This document shows, piece by piece, positions 56,272-64,000 of a DNA stretch of 64,000 nucleotides. The notes below the pieces were generated by a model. It had not been told where the DNA came from. It was given only the letters and a program-made list of their open reading frames with translations, and did not search any database. Source of the DNA: Actinomycetes bacterium (GTDB taxonomy: Bacteria; Actinomycetota; Acidimicrobiia; Acidimicrobiales; Acidimicrobiaceae); assembly GCA_021799035.1 (NCBI GenBank), contig JAJZBG010000002.1, positions 41,844 through 105,843 on the forward strand, in the 5' to 3' direction. Position 1 is the first letter of the stretch, and every line of letters begins with the position of its first letter. A program made the position numbers and the translations under genes.

Positions 56272-56786
56272 AGGTAGAGATGTCTGGGGAAATGGGCGAT
56301 TCGGCGGCAGGCGGAGAGCAAGTGCCTCGAATTGACGGCGATGACGATCAGCCGATATTAGGGCCGCCAGATAGGCTGCCCATGTATCGCCACGCCGTCG
56401 TGACCGGAGTCGGCGTGAATCTTCCTGAGAGCTTCGGCCGGTTGGTTTTCATGGAACGCGACGAGCCGAATCGGACTCTCACAATTCCTGTATCCCTTGA
56501 GCAAGCAGGCATGATATCTGGATTATTGCAGGGAATCAAGCCTCCTCGGCCGATGATGGGCGAGCTTTTTTCCGAAGTTATGGTGGCGTATGATTTCGGC
56601 GTCGCTGTTGTGCAGATATCTGGGATCGAAAATGGAGTCTATTTGGCCCAGATAACCTTCACTTCGGCGACATCAAAAAGGCCGAAAATGTTCCCTTGCC
56701 GACCCTCTGACGGGGTCATCCTTGCGCTAAGCCAGCCGGTGCCAGTTCCGATCTTGATCGACGAGGACCTCTTCAACGGAGAATGA
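56268..56786 (+). CDS. DUF151 / bifunctional-nuclease (BFN) domain protein
   Basis: The 172-residue protein has an acidic, disordered-looking N-terminus of 35 residues, then a BFN-type domain: RTLTIPVSLEQAGMISGLLQGIKPPRPMMGELF and FPCRPSDGVILALSQPVPVPI. Plant BFN has nuclease activity; bacterial members are mostly untested. Overlap with rodA by 4 bp (ATGA) implies coupling, an odd pairing with a cell-wall polymerase. It ends 18 bp from the convergent SEDS gene. Confidence 0.85.
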   Translation: MKVEMSGEMGDSAAGGEQVPRIDGDDDQPILGPPDRLPMYRHAVVTGVGVNLPESFGRLVFMERDEPNRTLTIPVSLEQAGMISGLLQGIKPPRPMMGELFSEVMVAYDFGVAVVQISGIENGVYLAQITFTSATSKRPKMFPCRPSDGVILALSQPVPVPILIDEDLFNGE

Positions 56787-56804
56787 GCGTCCGAAATGCT
56801 CGAA

Positions 56805-58145
56805 CTAGGAGTTTCCCTCATTCGATATCCTCATTAGAACTGCGATCAACACGTAGTTTGCCACGAGTGATGAGCCTCCGTAAGCGACGAATGGAAGCGT
56901 GACGCCCGTGAGTGGGAGGAGCCTCACGATTCCCGCCATGATGAAAAACGATTGAAGTCCTATGATCGCAGTGAATGAGGCTGCCAAGAGTTTCGAGAAA
57001 TCGTTTCTTGCGCGCAGCGCGGCTCTCAAGCCCGCGCCGACAAGAAGAAGGAATGCAAACACTATTGCCGTCGTTCCCAGAAGCCCCATCTCCTCGCCGA
57101 TTGCGGCAAAGATGTAGTCACTTGCGACGACTGGGATGATGTTTGGATGTCCGCGACCTAGTCCGGTGCCGCCAACTCCGCCGTACCCTAAAGCAAACTG
57201 TCCTTGAATCAGCTGGTAGCCAATTGTCGTGGCGTACTTCCACGGATTTAGCCAGACAATCAGTCGCTCGCGCACGTGGGAGAAGATCATTGAGGCAATG
57301 ACGGTTCCAATCCCAAAGAGACCGCCGCCAAGAACGAGGTAAGTCTTTCTTGAGGTTGCGAGCCACAGCGTGATTATGAAGATTAGGAAGATGAGTAGGG
57401 AGAAGCCCACGTCGCGCTCTGCAGTCATTATCAGAAGGGAGATTCCCCAAGCTGCAAAAATTGGTCCAAGGGCGCGGAACTCAATAAGGGTGACTTTTCT
57501 GTCACCCCCTATGGGGTGCCCAAGAAGTTCCCGTTTTTCTACGAAGTAGGAGGCGAAAAAGATGGCTAGGAGCAGCTTTGCTGCTTCGACTGGTTGGAAT
57601 GTTAGAGGCCCAAGGTGTATCCAGAGGCGCACTCCATTGATGTTGACGCCTATCTTTGGGACTAGGGGAAGTATGAGGAGCGCTATGCCGCTTATGCCTA
57701 GCAGATAGCGGTAACGATCCAAAACGGCTGAGTTCCGCACGAGGTACAGTGTCGCTAGGTAGCATCCAACTCCAACTGCGCTCCAAATTGCTTGCAGCAA
57801 AGCCTCATGATAATCGAGTCTTGTGATCATCACGAAGCCCAATCCGTTCAGCAGAGAGGCGATGGGCAATATGATCGGATCAGCGTTTGGCGCAAGCCTC
57901 CTGGTGCCGATGTGAGCAGCAAGGCTCAGGGCAAGGAGTATTGCAAGGATCGGAATGACGTTCTCTGGAATGGTAGACGTCTTGCCTAGCGATGCAACAA
58001 TGTATGCGGCAACGGTAATGATGATCGAGATTATGAGAAGGCCAAGTTCGGTAGAACGTCGCTTGTTCTTCTTGCCCAGATGGAGTCTAGCCCGCCAGCC
58101 CATTTTGGTGCTGGGAGGTGTAGCTAGCAGATTTCCAGTACTCAT
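56805..58145 (-). CDS. Second SEDS family protein (FtsW/RodA-like)
   Basis: The 446-residue membrane protein has a basic N-terminus of 30 residues and about 12 membrane helices. SEDS motifs include WIHLGPLTFQPVEAAKLLLAIFFA, TAERDVGFSLLIF, VASDYIFAAIGEEMGLLG and LTGVTLPFVAYGGSSLVANY. It resembles the FtsW/RodA protein that in mycobacteria lies beside pbpA, though no PBP is adjacent here. FtsW or RodA role cannot be settled by eye. It is divergent from ppk and convergent with the DUF151 gene. Confidence 0.88.
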   Translation of the reverse strand: MSTGNLLATPPSTKMGWRARLHLGKKNKRRSTELGLLIISIIITVAAYIVASLGKTSTIPENVIPILAILLALSLAAHIGTRRLAPNADPIILPIASLLNGLGFVMITRLDYHEALLQAIWSAVGVGCYLATLYLVRNSAVLDRYRYLLGISGIALLILPLVPKIGVNINGVRLWIHLGPLTFQPVEAAKLLLAIFFASYFVEKRELLGHPIGGDRKVTLIEFRALGPIFAAWGISLLIMTAERDVGFSLLIFLIFIITLWLATSRKTYLVLGGGLFGIGTVIASMIFSHVRERLIVWLNPWKYATTIGYQLIQGQFALGYGGVGGTGLGRGHPNIIPVVASDYIFAAIGEEMGLLGTTAIVFAFLLLVGAGLRAALRARNDFSKLLAASFTAIIGLQSFFIMAGIVRLLPLTGVTLPFVAYGGSSLVANYVLIAVLMRISNEGNS

Positions 58146-58238
58146 GTCAGCTCGCTTGCGTCATGACTTTGCAATAAAGGCATAGTAGCAGCTAGCCAGA
58201 GCTATGAGGTTTTCTGGCGTTTTCGCTTATTGAATCTT

Positions 58239-58244
58239 TATAAT
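58239..58244 (+). promoter_or_regulatory. Candidate -10 box (TATAAT) for ppk
   Basis: A perfect TATAAT lies in the 151-bp divergent region, about 52 bp before the ppk start. No good TTGACA-like box is seen 16-18 bp upstream. The pattern is suggestive for a housekeeping sigma factor promoter of the ppk-CYTH-ppx series. Confidence 0.4.
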
Positions 58245-58296
58245 TCGAAACGATTATGTGCATAGTCTGCGCTCGAAAATCAAATAGCCTCTTTGT

Positions 58297-60423
58297 ATGA
58301 ACTCTCAGTTTGAAGAGCAGGTGGAAAGCTTTGGAAGCCTCCGTTACGTAAATCGTGAGTTGTCATGGCTTGATTTTGCATCGCGGGTACTCGATTTGGC
58401 AGAGGACAAGACAATTCCCCTGTTGGAGCGAGCCAAGTTTTTAGCCATTCTTTCTGATGGGCTTGACGAGTTCTTTCAGGTACGCGTAGCGGGCCTGAAA
58501 GATCAGCTGGCTGCTGGGGTGCGGTCCCTGAGCCCGGACGGTCTTTCGGTTCGAGAACAGCTGCAGGCCGTGAGGGCGAAGGTGCTGCTACTCGTCGAGC
58601 GCGTAGACCGTGTCTATAACGAAGGCCTGTTGCCGGCACTTTGTGACGCCGGCATAAAGCTCATGAATTGGGAGGAGCTCAGTGAGGACGACAGGGAGTA
58701 TCTGGTAAACGTTTTCGAGAGCACCGTGTTCCCTGTACTAACTCCCTTGGCTGTCGATCCTTCCCATCCATTTCCCTATATTTCCAACCTCTCGCTCAAT
58801 CTTCTGGCGCGCGTCGCCGATCCTGCAACGGGTGTGGCACGTTTTGCCCGCGTAAAGGTTCCTCCAATACTTCCGCGTTTCGTTGCTCTTCCAGATGGAG
58901 TCAGGTTCATCCCGCTCGAGAAGCTAATTTGGGCTCATCTTGATCAGCTCTTTCCGGAGATGGAGATCGGAGCGCATTACGTCTTTCGCGTGAGCAGAAA
59001 CGCAGATCTTACGCTCGAGGAAGAGGAGGCCGACGATCTGCTGGCATTTGTGGAAATGGAGCTTCGTCGCCGCAGGTTTGGGCGGGCTGTCAGGCTCGAG
59101 TTCCAGGGCGCTCCTGATCCTGACGTTGCAGCTCTCTTGGTCAAGGAGCTGCGGCTGCATCCTGATGATGTCTACGTGGTCAACAGCGCACTTGACCTCA
59201 GCGGACTCTGGGGCGTCTACGAAATCACGAGATCAGATTTGCATGACCCGGACTGGGTGCCGGTGACACCGACTTCATTCGGTGGTGCAGATCCCGGGTC
59301 TGTCAACGTGTTTGCAGCACTGAGGCAAAGCGATGTGCTGCTTCATCATCCTTACGAGTCGTTTTCGGCCACGGTGGAACGATTTATCGAGCAGGCGGCG
59401 TCTGACCCGGCAGTTCTCGCAATAAAACAGACACTGTACAGGACCTCTGGGGATTCCCGGATAGTCGCCTCTCTCATAAAGGCGGCCGAAGCTGGGAAGC
59501 AGGTTGCCGCCCTCGTTGAGGTGAAGGCGCGTTTTGATGAGCAGGCAAATATTGGATGGGCTCGAGCCCTCGAAGAAGCCGGAGTCCATGTGGTTTATGG
59601 CCTTGCAGGCCTGAAGACGCATTTGAAGGCGGTGCTGGTCGTAAGGCGGGAGGAGAATGGTGCAACGCTTCGCTACTGCCACCTGGGCACAGGGAACTAC
59701 AACTCTAAGACTGCCAAGTCCTACGAGGACATAGGCCTCCTTACTACAGATCCTGATTTTGGTTCTGACCTTTCGGAGGTGTTCAACCTCTTGACAGGCT
59801 TTTCGAAGAAGGTGGAGTACAAGAAACTGATTCTTGCGCCCGGACGCCTAAGGCCGAAAATGCTCGAGCTCATAGCCGAGCAGGCGGCTTTGGGGAAGGA
59901 AGGTCGCATCTTCATAAAGGTGAACGGATTGATTGACCCTGAGGTAATAGATGCCCTATACATGGCGTCTGGGGCTGGCGCGAAGATCGATCTGATAGTG
60001 AGGAGCATTTGCTGTCTTCGGCCACAGGTAGCTGGGCTGTCCGAAAACATCAAGGTGAAATCAATCGTAGGACGTTTTCTGGAACACTCGAGGATATTTC
60101 TATTCGGTGATATGCAGTCTGATAACTGCAAGATGTTCGTCGGCTCGGCCGATCTCATGCAGCGGAATCTGGACCGCCGCATAGAGGCGTTGTTCCCGAT
60201 TGAGGAGCCGCGTTTACGCAGAAGGGTAGCCGAGATCGTCAACCTCGATTTAGAAGACGATTGCTCCTCGTGGTACATGACGGAGGATGGCGATTGGGTG
60301 AAGCCGTCAGGATCGCTGCGTTTGAGGGCCCAGGACAGATTTCAGGAGTTGGCACTAGAGCGTGCAGCAACTGTCAGGAGGCATGTCCGGCGGCTTTGGT
60401 TCAGGGCTGGGTCAGGCAAGTGA
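58297..60423 (+). CDS. ppk1: Polyphosphate kinase 1
   Basis: The 708-residue protein has VNRELSWLDFASRVLDLAED, FLAILSDGLDEFFQVRVAGLKDQ, KQTLYRTSGDSRIV, THLKAVLVVRREE and the autophosphorylated His in CHLGTGNYNSKTAKSYEDIGL, then SADLMQRNLDRRIEALFPI. This is the complete four-domain PPK1. It makes polyphosphate from ATP reversibly. Its stop overlaps the next gene as GTGA, and ppx follows, so synthesis and breakdown are neighbours. Confidence 0.96.
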   Translation: MNSQFEEQVESFGSLRYVNRELSWLDFASRVLDLAEDKTIPLLERAKFLAILSDGLDEFFQVRVAGLKDQLAAGVRSLSPDGLSVREQLQAVRAKVLLLVERVDRVYNEGLLPALCDAGIKLMNWEELSEDDREYLVNVFESTVFPVLTPLAVDPSHPFPYISNLSLNLLARVADPATGVARFARVKVPPILPRFVALPDGVRFIPLEKLIWAHLDQLFPEMEIGAHYVFRVSRNADLTLEEEEADDLLAFVEMELRRRRFGRAVRLEFQGAPDPDVAALLVKELRLHPDDVYVVNSALDLSGLWGVYEITRSDLHDPDWVPVTPTSFGGADPGSVNVFAALRQSDVLLHHPYESFSATVERFIEQAASDPAVLAIKQTLYRTSGDSRIVASLIKAAEAGKQVAALVEVKARFDEQANIGWARALEEAGVHVVYGLAGLKTHLKAVLVVRREENGATLRYCHLGTGNYNSKTAKSYEDIGLLTTDPDFGSDLSEVFNLLTGFSKKVEYKKLILAPGRLRPKMLELIAEQAALGKEGRIFIKVNGLIDPEVIDALYMASGAGAKIDLIVRSICCLRPQVAGLSENIKVKSIVGRFLEHSRIFLFGDMQSDNCKMFVGSADLMQRNLDRRIEALFPIEEPRLRRRVAEIVNLDLEDDCSSWYMTEDGDWVKPSGSLRLRAQDRFQELALERAATVRRHVRRLWFRAGSGK

Positions 60424-61538
60424 ATCGTGAGGTAGAGATCAAGTTATCTGCTGATTTCGGCTTTGAGCTTCCTGATTTTGCTACGCTGGCCGGTTTGGCA
60501 GTTGTTCGAAAACCACCGAAGAAGACTTTCACCACATATTTCGATACTCACAATTACGATCTTCTATCATGTGGGGCGGCACTGAGATTTCGCGGAGAGG
60601 ACGTTGAACGCGTTGGTCGACCAGGAATCTGGACACTGAAGTTCGCTCCTCCCGCAAGCGCCAGCTACATGAGTTCGCGGTTCGAGTACGAAGTAGAGGC
60701 TGATGGGGCAAGTATGCCAGAGATGTTCGCTCCCGCACTGCGCGTCTTTGGCGCCACGACTCCTCTAATTGAGTTAGCGACGCTTTCGGCAGTAAGAAGT
60801 GCAACAGATTTCATTGCAAGAGACGGGACGCCAGCGTTTGAACTTGACGATGACATGGTTGAGGTCTTGACTGGTCCTAACAGTGGGAGGCGTTTTCGCG
60901 AGATCGAAGTGGAGCTCTTGAATCCGGGCTTCGAGCACCAAGCTGAGACGCTATCGGAGATGCTATTGGTGTCCGGAGCCCGGTACGCAGCAAGTTCTTC
61001 CAAGCTAGAGCAGGCTCTGGAAAACAGCGAAACTCAGGCGTATATTTCAGGGTTGTTGGAGAGGTACGAGCACTTTGTGGCAAGCGATCTCAGCGTTTTC
61101 GGGAGCTTGGTGCTAGAAGTTGCTGGTAACTCGGTCTACTGGCGTGACGAGCTGGCCAATGCAATCGTTCTGGGTTTGTCAGGGGCGAGTTCACGGATTT
61201 TGGTGACGTGGCTCGTGTCCAAGCTGGCCATCGACGCAGTGTCACTTGGGGTTGACATAGGCGGCTGGCTGCCTGGCGTAATTGCGGAGCTTAGCGTGAA
61301 GCTTGCAGATGAGCTCCGCGGAGGTGGAAATTTGCATGGAGTGGCGCCGCAGTTGCCAAATTCTGCGACTCAGAGCCTGCTTGATCTCGTTTTGGCAAGA
61401 GTCGTTTCGATGAGGTCGAAAGGCGAGGCGGCAGTTGCTGAGTGTCGAGCTTTAATTGCAGACATGGAGCTGATGTCATGGTCAAGCCTTGATGTTAGTG
61501 AAAAGGTGCCTGAAGATTTTGTCAAGAAGTGGTCTTAG
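60420..61538 (+). CDS. CYTH-domain protein (putative triphosphatase) with unassigned C-terminal half
   Basis: From GTG 60420, which overlaps the ppk stop, the protein has 372 residues. Residues 1-200 form a CYTH tunnel domain: ExExK motif EVEIK (4-8), FDTHNYDLLSCGAALRFR, WTLKFAP, FREIEVELL (159-167) and the closing SKLEQAL. Such domains hydrolyse inorganic triphosphate, or thiamine triphosphate or adenylate substrates. Residues 205-372 are helical and might occupy the place of a CHAD domain, but the basic RVxxRRLR-type residues of CHAD are not seen. Placed between ppk and ppx, it probably handles triphosphate or short polyphosphate; that is inference. Confidence 0.82.
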   Translation: MNREVEIKLSADFGFELPDFATLAGLAVVRKPPKKTFTTYFDTHNYDLLSCGAALRFRGEDVERVGRPGIWTLKFAPPASASYMSSRFEYEVEADGASMPEMFAPALRVFGATTPLIELATLSAVRSATDFIARDGTPAFELDDDMVEVLTGPNSGRRFREIEVELLNPGFEHQAETLSEMLLVSGARYAASSSKLEQALENSETQAYISGLLERYEHFVASDLSVFGSLVLEVAGNSVYWRDELANAIVLGLSGASSRILVTWLVSKLAIDAVSLGVDIGGWLPGVIAELSVKLADELRGGGNLHGVAPQLPNSATQSLLDLVLARVVSMRSKGEAAVAECRALIADMELMSWSSLDVSEKVPEDFVKKWS

Positions 61539-61602
61539 CTGGAGTCGGTGTGGTTAGCTGTTTTGCAGAGGCTAGAGTTCCGTCACCTAGGGATGGTTGC
61601 CG

Positions 61603-63225
61603 ATGAGCACAGATGTTGGACGCAAAGTCAAGATACCAGGCTTTTCCAAGATCACAGAGATTAGGAGCCCTGACAAGGCGGAGGGGGCTAACACCGTTGC
61701 AGCGCTGGATCTCGGTTCCAACTCCTTCCACTTGGTCGTGGCTCGGGCTCTGTCCGAAAGGAGCTTTGAGGTGCTTCTCAAAGAGAAGGCCATGATTCGC
61801 CTTGGAGATGTTGTCTCTCGCCTTGGCTATATAGATGCAAGCCACTCTAAAGCAGTCGTGGATTCGATCCGCTCCTTTCGAACACTTGCTGAGTCATTGG
61901 GGGCGAGTGAGCTGGTCGCTCTCGCTACCTCGGCCTTTCGCGATGCTGAAAACTCCTCGGAGATAGTGGATCTCATCGAAGAGGAGACTGGCATATCGGT
62001 GTCGGTGATTTCGGGAACCAGGGAGGCCGAGCTGATATTCAAAGCCGTGAGCAATTCTGTGAATTTCCACGATCAGGTGGCTATGTGTGCCGATCTCGGT
62101 GGCGGGAGCCTGGAGATCATCTTCGGAACTCAAAGTGAGCTTCTATGGTCCCATAGCTTCAACCTGGGAGTTGCTCGTCTGACGTCGCAGTTTCTTCGCG
62201 ATGCCGATGCGCTTCCTGTCAAGGCTGTTCAGAAGATGAGGCGCTACGTGCGCGAGACCTTGGCTCCCGTTCAAGCAAAATTGGAGCTATACGGTCCAGC
62301 TCTCCTTATCGGCACATCGGGTAGTTTTCTGAATCTTGCTCGGATTGCAATAATGGCAGAAAGGCCTGATCTTGACCCGGCTTTGTTGAACGATATGAAT
62401 CAGGCAACCGTTGGAAGGCCAGCTCTCAAGTCAGCCTTCAAGGCAATCATGAAGAGCGACACCTCCTCGCGGCTTGCGATCCCAGGGCTGGATCCGAAAA
62501 GAGTCGATATCATTCCGGCAGCTGCGGTCGTTTTGGATGAAATCATGCGGTTTGGGTTGAAAGAGCTGACTCTCTCAGAGTGGGCGTTACGTGAGGGGAT
62601 AATCCTTTCGGAGCTAGAGGGCTATGAGACTCTCGAAGATGGCGTCGATTCGATACGATATGCCTCGGTAATGGGAGTTACAAGGCGCTTTGCATGGAAT
62701 GGTTTTCATGCGGAGCAGGTTGCCAAGCTAGCCCTCTCTCTTTTTGATCAAACCAGACCGCTGCACAATCTTTCGGATCATGAGCGGGAGCTTCTTTTCT
62801 ATGCTGCGCTGCTGCATGACATAGGTGAGCACATCGCCATGGAAGATCATGACAAGCATTCAGCCTATTTGATCGAGAATTCTCGACTAAGAGGCTTTGC
62901 GCCTCACGAGAAGCGCGTCCTTGTCTGCCTGGGTAGGTTTCACCGGCGGGGTTATCCACGAACTGACTATCCAGCCTTCGCTCAGTTGAACGAGGAGTGG
63001 CAGGTCATTGTCATCAAGCTGGCAGCAATACTGAGGCTTGCAGATGCGTTAGATCGCTCTCATGAGGCTGTGGTGGATTCGATCGAAGTTGAACAGCACA
63101 TGGATCGGCTGATCATAAGGCTCAGCACCCAAGGTGATTTTGAACTCGAGTCATTTGGACTACGGAGAAAGCGCTCACTGTTCGAACAGACTTTCGGAGT
63201 CAAGGTGACTCTCGATCTGAACTAA
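61603..63225 (+). CDS. ppx: Ppx/GppA exopolyphosphatase with HD domain
   Basis: From ATG 61603 the protein has 540 residues. The N-terminal half is an ASKHA phosphatase with AALDLGSNSFHLVVA, ALATSAFRDAENS, ISGTREAELIF and ADLGGGSLEIIFG. The C-terminal half has an HD-like domain with FYAALLHDIGEHIAMEDHDKHSAYLIENS, and is longer than short actinobacterial Ppx proteins (about 310-340). It degrades polyphosphate or hydrolyses pppGpp. TTG 61597 is an alternative start. A 64-bp spacer separates it from the CYTH gene. Confidence 0.93.
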   Translation: MSTDVGRKVKIPGFSKITEIRSPDKAEGANTVAALDLGSNSFHLVVARALSERSFEVLLKEKAMIRLGDVVSRLGYIDASHSKAVVDSIRSFRTLAESLGASELVALATSAFRDAENSSEIVDLIEEETGISVSVISGTREAELIFKAVSNSVNFHDQVAMCADLGGGSLEIIFGTQSELLWSHSFNLGVARLTSQFLRDADALPVKAVQKMRRYVRETLAPVQAKLELYGPALLIGTSGSFLNLARIAIMAERPDLDPALLNDMNQATVGRPALKSAFKAIMKSDTSSRLAIPGLDPKRVDIIPAAAVVLDEIMRFGLKELTLSEWALREGIILSELEGYETLEDGVDSIRYASVMGVTRRFAWNGFHAEQVAKLALSLFDQTRPLHNLSDHERELLFYAALLHDIGEHIAMEDHDKHSAYLIENSRLRGFAPHEKRVLVCLGRFHRRGYPRTDYPAFAQLNEEWQVIVIKLAAILRLADALDRSHEAVVDSIEVEQHMDRLIIRLSTQGDFELESFGLRRKRSLFEQTFGVKVTLDLN

Positions 63226-63317
63226 CAACTGAGTAGGAATGCAGCGTTCAGACCGACTTGGATTTTCAGCGCGACTGGCATGAAGTGCCCGCGAAAGGAT
63301 CAGCTCTAGCGCCGCTA

Positions 63318-63356
63318 TATGGTTCATCTCCATACAACTATTTACAGGGAACCATA
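63318..63356. repeat. Inverted repeat, possible operator
   Basis: TATGGTTC (63318-63325) and GAACCATA (63349-63356) are perfect 8-bp arms 23 bases apart. They lie upstream of the secreted-protein gene and just before a second palindrome. The spacing allows a looped operator or an RNA stem. Confidence 0.45.
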
Positions 63357-63358
63357 CC

Positions 63359-63375
63359 ATTAGTAAAGTACTAAT
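63359..63375. promoter_or_regulatory. Short palindrome ATTAGTA-AAG-TACTAAT, possible repressor site
   Basis: Seven-base perfect arms with a 3-base centre. AT-rich, in a 248-bp intergenic region, about 100 bp before the secreted-protein start. The form is typical of a dimeric regulator site, but no regulator gene is seen nearby. Confidence 0.45.
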
Positions 63376-63445
63376 AGTTGTTTGGCGAAGGCTTTCTAGT
63401 CGAAGCCGCGGGGCACTCGCCGCGTCAGGGAATCAGGACTGTGAG

Positions 63446-63458
63446 TCAGGAAACCTGA
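63446..63458 (+). repeat. Small hairpin TCAGG-AAA-CCTGA in the 5' leader
   Basis: A 5-bp stem with a 3-base loop lies 15 bp before the ATG of the secreted protein, near its AGAGG Shine-Dalgarno sequence. It could affect translation; the stem is short. Confidence 0.3.
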
Positions 63459-63473
63459 GAAAAGAGGCCCGCA

Positions 63474-64000
63474 ATGAGTGGCGTTGATCATCGAAAATGG
63501 TCGGTTGTCGCGAGAGTTCGCCGAGAACGAAATCACCAGCAATTCCACGCCTGGAAGTTCCTCACAAGAGCTCTTGCTGTAATGTCGATGCTGTTGGCTA
63601 GTGTCAGCTCCTTCTGGTGGTTTGGTTCACCAAATGCGCTGGCTGCAGGAGGCCAGGGAGGGGGCGGCGGGTTCAATCCTGCTGCCTCGATGAGCCAATG
63701 TACGAATGGGGCGGTCGGCCCCCCAATTGATGCCCAGCCATGCGTTGGTTCGAACGCTGCAGCTATAAGTGTTGCGATACCAGGGATAAATGGGGGAGCG
63801 AGCACCTCCTATAAGAATTGGGTCACGGGAAACGCTAACGGGAATAATTCACACTGGTCGGAAGGGGACTTCATCTCCTACCGTGCAGCAGTGTCCGGTC
63901 TTCGAACTGGGGAGACTCATACACTGGTGTTTCACTACGACACAGTGAACACGGGTCTTCACGCTGTCGACTACTTGGGCTCATTCGACGGAACAGAAAC
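63474..64000 (+). CDS. Large secreted protein, N-terminal part (cut by the right edge)
   Basis: From ATG 63474 (AGAGG upstream) 175 codons are open to the window end. A basic n-region (about 1-30) precedes a hydrophobic core (about 31-52) and a cleavage-like site ALAAGG; a Gly-rich stretch and two cysteines follow (SQCTNG and QPCVG). The pattern WVTGNANGNNSHWSEGDFIS, YRAAVSGLRTGETH and LHAVDYLGSFDG resembles the first domain of long extracellular repeat proteins I have met in environmental actinobacteria, but I cannot name a family. Length beyond the window is unknown. Confidence 0.75.
   Translation, partial: MSGVDHRKWSVVARVRRERNHQQFHAWKFLTRALAVMSMLLASVSSFWWFGSPNALAAGGQGGGGGFNPAASMSQCTNGAVGPPIDAQPCVGSNAAAISVAIPGINGGASTSYKNWVTGNANGNNSHWSEGDFISYRAAVSGLRTGETHTLVFHYDTVNTGLHAVDYLGSFDGTE

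Overview
The window reads as chromosomal DNA of an actinobacterium with medium GC content. The markers are a mycothiol ligase (MshC), an F420H2:NADP reductase, an InhA-type enoyl-ACP reductase, a phosphatidylinositol-mannoside cluster (thrS, HIT, pgsA, patA, pimA), a long Rel protein and many GTG/TTG starts. GC looks only slightly above 50 %, unlike Streptomyces or Mycobacterium. An acidophilic Acidimicrobiia relative (Ferrimicrobium or Acidithrix type) is my best guess; that is inference. I found no IS element, prophage, CRISPR array, rRNA or tRNA.

Region 1 (1-19965) is a cobalamin supercluster. On the minus strand are cobO, cobB, a membrane spermidine-synthase-like gene, cobI, cobM, a possible 19-codon ORF, cbiD, cobL and a cbiG-cobJ fusion cut by the left edge. 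On the plus strand, behind a clear cobalamin riboswitch (about 9697-9843), are cobU, cobS, cbiB, a cobC-cobQ fusion, cobN and a fused chelatase ATPase/VWA subunit. Oxygen-independent enzymes (CbiD, CbiG) occur beside the CobN-type chelatase of the aerobic route. cobH/cbiC, cobK/cbiJ, cobA, cobT, cobF and cobG are not in the window.

Region 2 (20287-24881) holds a site-2 protease, a strong palindrome between convergent genes, an unknown secreted protein, the InhA-type reductase, the F420 oxidoreductase and mshC.

Region 3 (24921-53811) is almost entirely plus-strand core genes in an order that largely matches the thrS-to-aroE part of mycobacterial chromosomes: thrS, HIT hydrolase, pgsA, patA, pimA, pdxS, pdxT, yebC, ruvCAB, a class III aminotransferase where gabT lies, yajC, secD, secF, rel, aspS, rarA, two small membrane or coiled-coil proteins, alaS, ruvX, mltG, aroE. 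Extra genes in the block are a degenerate M48-type membrane protein, a DUF3048 lipoprotein and a peroxiredoxin.

Region 4 (53909-64000) has a PspA with a fused C-terminal PspAA domain, two SEDS (RodA/FtsW) proteins around a DUF151 protein, a polyphosphate trio (ppk, a CYTH protein with an unassigned C-terminal half, ppx), and the start of a large secreted protein preceded by inverted repeats. The points most worth a second look are the mixed B12 pathway and its fusions, the M48 homologue without zinc ligands, the PspA-PspAA fusion, the ppk-CYTH-ppx unit, the tri-cysteine micro-ORF and the 3' intergenic repeats.
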